Made by a program: the position numbers and the translations under genes. Source: Pseudomonas viciae (lineage in GTDB: Bacteria; Pseudomonadota; Gammaproteobacteria; Pseudomonadales; Pseudomonadaceae). From it: 64,000 bases of DNA. This document shows, one piece after another, positions 61,662-64,000 of the stretch. The stretch is taken from contig NZ_CP035088.1 of the NCBI RefSeq assembly GCF_004786035.1, forward strand, positions 1,896,001 to 1,960,000, in the 5' to 3' direction. Position 1 is the stretch's first letter. Each line of letters begins with the position of its first letter. Under the pieces are notes generated by a model. That model saw only the letters and a list, made by a program, of their open reading frames with translations. It ran no database searches and was not told the origin of the DNA.

Positions 61662-62675
61662 ATGTCCAACCTCCACCACCCGACGATGCTGCCCTTGCCC
61701 GGCGGTCGTCGCCTCGGCGCCGATGAAACCGAACGCCACTTGAGCCTGCTGCTTGAAGGCGCGCCGCTGATCCGGCTGCGCCTGGAGCGCGGTCCTGAGC
61801 TGCATGTGCATTTGCAGGAAGTCCACGACCGCCCCGTCGGTCCGGCGCTATGGGCGGCCTGCTATTGGCTGTTTGCCCGCGATTGCGCCTGTCAGCGCCT
61901 GACCTGGCACCTCGCCGAGCGTCCCGACGAAGCCTTGCTCAGTGGCTTGTTGACGAGTGCCGAGCGTCCCGGCGAATACGTCTGCGAGCGCACAATGTTC
62001 TGGCAACTGCCACAACCCTGGCTGGGGGAGTCGTTCAGCGGCAGTTACCCGCAACAGATGATCATCACCGACGGCAAGCGCCATCCTCGTCGGCCGGTGA
62101 AGCCACGAGGGGAAGTGTACCGGCGCTTTGATGCGCGGTTGGGCGCCTGGGTGTCCTTGCGCACCTTGGAAATCGAGCAGGACCTGACGCGTTTCAATCG
62201 CTGGCAGAACAGTCCCCGGGTAGCGAGTTTCTGGCAGGAGGAGGGCAGCCTGGAACAGCATCGCGAGTATTTGAGCACGCTGCAGAACGACCCTCGGGTC
62301 TTGACCTTGATCGGTTGCTTCGACGACCAACCGTTCGCCTATTTCGAAGCCTATTGGGCCAAGGAAGATCGAATCGCACCGTTCTATGACGCCGAGAACT
62401 ACGATCGCGGCATTCACATGTTGGTGGGCGAAGAACAGCACCGGGGACCGCACAAGGTGGCGAGCTGGTTGTCGGCGCTGGTGCACTACCTGTTTCTCGA
62501 CGACCCGCGTACCCAGCGTGTGGTGGCCGAGCCCCGGGCCGACAATGCGCGGATGATCGGGCATCTGCACAACCAGTGTTTCCATTGTGCGAAGGAATTC
62601 GATTTCCCCCACAAACGGGCGGCGCTGATGATCCTGGGGCGGGAGCGTTTTTTTGATCGGTGTGGGTTGATGTGA
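61662..62675 (+). CDS. Siderophore acyltransferase (IucB/AlcB-type GNAT), probably PvdYII
   Basis: A 337-residue protein whose C-terminal half is the IucB/AlcB acetyltransferase domain: TLEIEQDLTRFNRWQNSPRVASFWQEEGS near residue 170, DDQPFAYFEAYWAKEDRI near 225, DRGIHMLVGEEQHRGPH near 248 and QRVVAEPRADNARM near 286. Such enzymes acylate N-hydroxylated amines. With a PvdS box upstream and pvdS downstream, the likely role is acetylation of hydroxyornithine for pyoverdine, as proposed for PvdYII of fluorescent pseudomonads. The acyl donor and acceptor are not shown by the sequence. Confidence 0.82.
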   Translation: MSNLHHPTMLPLPGGRRLGADETERHLSLLLEGAPLIRLRLERGPELHVHLQEVHDRPVGPALWAACYWLFARDCACQRLTWHLAERPDEALLSGLLTSAERPGEYVCERTMFWQLPQPWLGESFSGSYPQQMIITDGKRHPRRPVKPRGEVYRRFDARLGAWVSLRTLEIEQDLTRFNRWQNSPRVASFWQEEGSLEQHREYLSTLQNDPRVLTLIGCFDDQPFAYFEAYWAKEDRIAPFYDAENYDRGIHMLVGEEQHRGPHKVASWLSALVHYLFLDDPRTQRVVAEPRADNARMIGHLHNQCFHCAKEFDFPHKRAALMILGRERFFDRCGLM

Positions 62676-62697
62676 GGGTAGGGGCGGTCATCAGGCC

Positions 62698-62793
62698 GCC
62701 ATCGCGAGCAAGCTCGCTCCCACAGGGATTTGTGGTGAACACCAACGTTGTGAACACCCAAATCCCTTGTGGGAGCGAGCTTGCTCGCGATGG
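62698..62793. repeat. REP pair with extended 8-base arm
   Basis: CCATCGCGAGCAAGCTCGCTCCCACAGGGATTTG and its inverse (CAAATCCC.TTGTGGGAGCGAGCTTGCTCGCGATGG). The complementarity extends beyond the usual arm, about 35 bp per side, and the loop carries GTGAACAC. It lies between the convergent acyltransferase and pvdS genes. Confidence 0.9.
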
Positions 62794-62815
62794 GGCCAGT
62801 AAAGCCACTGCAAAA

Positions 62816-63364
62816 TCACCGCCGGGCGAAGGTATCCCCACGCACCCCGGACACCTTGCGGCAATGCACCAGGGCGTCGCGGATCATGAAATTCACCAGG
62901 GTCGGCGAGACCCCCAGTTCCTTGGCGATGTCCTTCTGTGGCACGCCATGCAGGCGGTACATCTCGAACGCGTAGCGGGTGCGGCTGGGCAATTCGGTCA
63001 GCGCATCGGCGATGTGCTCCAGCGTCGAAAAATTGATGTGAGACGTTTCTGGCGAAGCCCCCTGGATCACCACATTCAAACCTTCCTCTTCCGGCCCCGA
63101 GTATTTCTGTTCCAGCGCCTGCTTGCGGTAGTGGTCGATCGCCAGGTTGCGCACGATCTGGAACAGATAGCTGAGCTGAGCCTTGAACGAGGAGGTGATC
63201 TGCGGCGCCGATTGCAGGCGGAAAAACGCGTCTTGCACCACATCTTCTGCGCGGGACCGGCAACCGGTGATGCGCGCTGCGATCTTGACCAGAATCAGCC
63301 GGTTATCGACGAACGCCTGAAGTAACGGTGAGTCGCACCTGCTTGTGGATACTTGTTCCGTCAT
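62816..63364 (-). CDS. pvdS: ECF sigma factor PvdS
   Basis: Iron-starvation sigma factor directing pyoverdine gene transcription. The 182-residue product has region 2 (AARITGCRSRAEDVVQDAFFRLQS, then QIVRNLAIDHYRKQ) and region 4 (YRLHGVPQKDIAKELGVSPTLVNFMIRDAL). ATG 63364 follows AAGGTGAA; a GTG three codons earlier is less likely. The start of the protein, MTEQVSTSRCDSPLLQAF, closely follows PvdS of P. aeruginosa. A Fur box lies about 85-100 bases upstream. Confidence 0.96.
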   Translation of the reverse strand: MTEQVSTSRCDSPLLQAFVDNRLILVKIAARITGCRSRAEDVVQDAFFRLQSAPQITSSFKAQLSYLFQIVRNLAIDHYRKQALEQKYSGPEEEGLNVVIQGASPETSHINFSTLEHIADALTELPSRTRYAFEMYRLHGVPQKDIAKELGVSPTLVNFMIRDALVHCRKVSGVRGDTFARR

Positions 63365-63445
63365 GGAATTCACCTTGCTGCAAAAAGTTAGCAGGACGAC
63401 CGGATTGCCGGACTTGTCCTACACATCGAGCGACAAATTAGGCTT

Positions 63446-63466
63446 AATGATAATGATTGTCAATTG
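63446..63466 (-). promoter_or_regulatory. Fur box upstream of pvdS
   Basis: AATGATAATGATTGTCAATTG carries the GATAATGATT core of the Fur consensus in an AT-rich stretch, 82 bases from the pvdS start. pvdS is the classical Fur target in fluorescent pseudomonads. Confidence 0.8.
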
Positions 63467-63565
63467 AGAAAAAGAATTATTGATGTGTCGAAGTCCAGCG
63501 TGAGAAGCGCGGCCTATTGTCGCGGCCCGTGGCAGGCGAACGTTCTGGTGCAGGAGGTGGCTGAC

Positions 63566-63589
63566 TAATTATTTACCGGTGATATCCGT
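63566..63589 (+). promoter_or_regulatory. PvdS box before pvdL
   Basis: TAATT (63566-63570), 16 bases, CGT (63587-63589), one mismatch from TAAAT-N16-CGT, preceded by GAC as in known boxes. pvdL starts 46 bases further. Confidence 0.78.
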
Positions 63590-63635
63590 TCCCATGGGTG
63601 ACTACTTGCAAGCCGAATTTCAGGCAGGAAACCCC

Positions 63636-64000
63636 ATGACCGACGCGTTCGAACTCCCCAGCACCCTGGCCCATGCCCTCCAGCGCCGCGCCGCGTTGAC
63701 GCCGGATCGGGTGGCCTTGCGCTTCCTTGCCGACACCGCGGAGCAGGGTGTGGTGTTGAGTTATCGCGAGCTGGACCTGCGTGCCCGGACCATTGCCGCC
63801 GCGTTGCAGGCTGAAGCGGCATTTGGCGAGCGTGCGGTGCTGCTGTTCCCCAGCGGCCCGGATTACGTCGCGGCGTTTTTTGGCTGCCTGTACGCCGGGG
63901 TGATTGCCGTGCCGGCCTACCCGCCGGAATCCACCCGCCGCCATCATCAGGAGCGCCTGCTGTCGATCATCGCTGACGCCGAACCGCGTCTATTGCTCAC
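63636..64000 (+). CDS. pvdL: Pyoverdine chromophore peptide synthetase PvdL, 5' end
   Basis: Non-ribosomal peptide synthetase that builds the pyoverdine chromophore precursor. Only the first 121 codons are in the window. They form the beginning of the fatty acyl-AMP ligase module: LPSTLAHALQRRAALTPDRVALRF at the N-terminus, YRELDLRARTIAAALQ near 48, RAVLLFPSGPDYVAAFFGCLYAGVIAVPAYPPE near 70. That acyl-activating N-terminal module is diagnostic for PvdL. AGGCAGGAAACCCC precedes ATG 63636. The rest lies past base 64000. Confidence 0.93.
   Translation, partial: MTDAFELPSTLAHALQRRAALTPDRVALRFLADTAEQGVVLSYRELDLRARTIAAALQAEAAFGERAVLLFPSGPDYVAAFFGCLYAGVIAVPAYPPESTRRHHQERLLSIIADAEPRLLL

Overview
The window is a gene-dense, GC-rich chromosomal segment from a fluorescent Pseudomonas of the P. 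fluorescens type. This rests on EarP with an arginine-32 EF-P, an OspR/SagS block, RocS2/RocA2, the pyoverdine genes pvdS and pvdL, and many intergenic REP pairs built on TGTGGGAGC...GCTCGCGA. Gene orders recalled from P. aeruginosa are recognisable in blocks: DAHP synthase to cysB; efp, ohr, ohrR ... deaD, tpm, htpX, msrB, gpx, ospR, sagS; rocA2, rocS2 and dgt. These assignments come from recall of the families and were not searched. No tRNA, rRNA, phage, insertion sequence or CRISPR array was seen.

Layout. 1-5.5 kb: class I DAHP synthase (cut by the window edge), a PanE-type reductase, a 5'-nucleotidase, a universal stress protein, CysB, and a GreA/GreB-like protein translationally coupled to a small membrane protein. 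5.6-7.4 kb: EarP and its substrate EF-P. 7.5-10 kb: an OhrR-controlled ohr-esterase unit. 10-20.5 kb: a TauE-type exporter, LysR and DUF1127 genes, YcaQ glycosylase, class II DAHP synthase, a spermidine-synthase-like protein, DeaD, YgiD-like dioxygenase, Tpm and HtpX. 20.8-27.5 kb: AlaA, then a redox-repair group (MsrB, glutathione peroxidase, OspR, free-methionine-sulfoxide reductase) around the sensor SagS.

27.6-35 kb is a signalling block: a large HD-GYP phosphodiesterase preceded by a perfect 19-bp hairpin, the BvgS-like sensor RocS2, and its regulator RocA2. 35.4-43.4 kb: dGTPase-like protein, three small envelope genes, an ammonium transporter with a sigma-54 promoter match, a KefB-type antiporter, a glutaredoxin-like protein, a LexA-box gene, an RluA-type pseudouridine synthase and a lipoprotein. 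43.4-46 kb: molybdenum cofactor genes mobA, moaB, moeA. 46-53 kb: YegS, a NarL/NarX-type two-component pair, an HPt-like protein, CheV, a MOSC protein, PpnP and an exonuclease.

53.1-60.7 kb holds a shortened acyclic-terpene (atu) operon, atuA-atuC-atuD-atuF, with a divergent TetR gene and two operator-like palindromes. From 60.8 kb come a periplasmic binding protein and the start of the pyoverdine locus: an IucB-like acyltransferase, pvdS with a Fur box, and pvdL, which runs off the right edge. Both the acyltransferase and pvdL carry PvdS boxes with exact 16-bp spacing. The observations most worth a second look are the reduced atu operon, the hairpin before the HD-GYP gene and the insertion inside its catalytic domain, the LexA-box gene of unknown function, and the IS-boxed acyltransferase.
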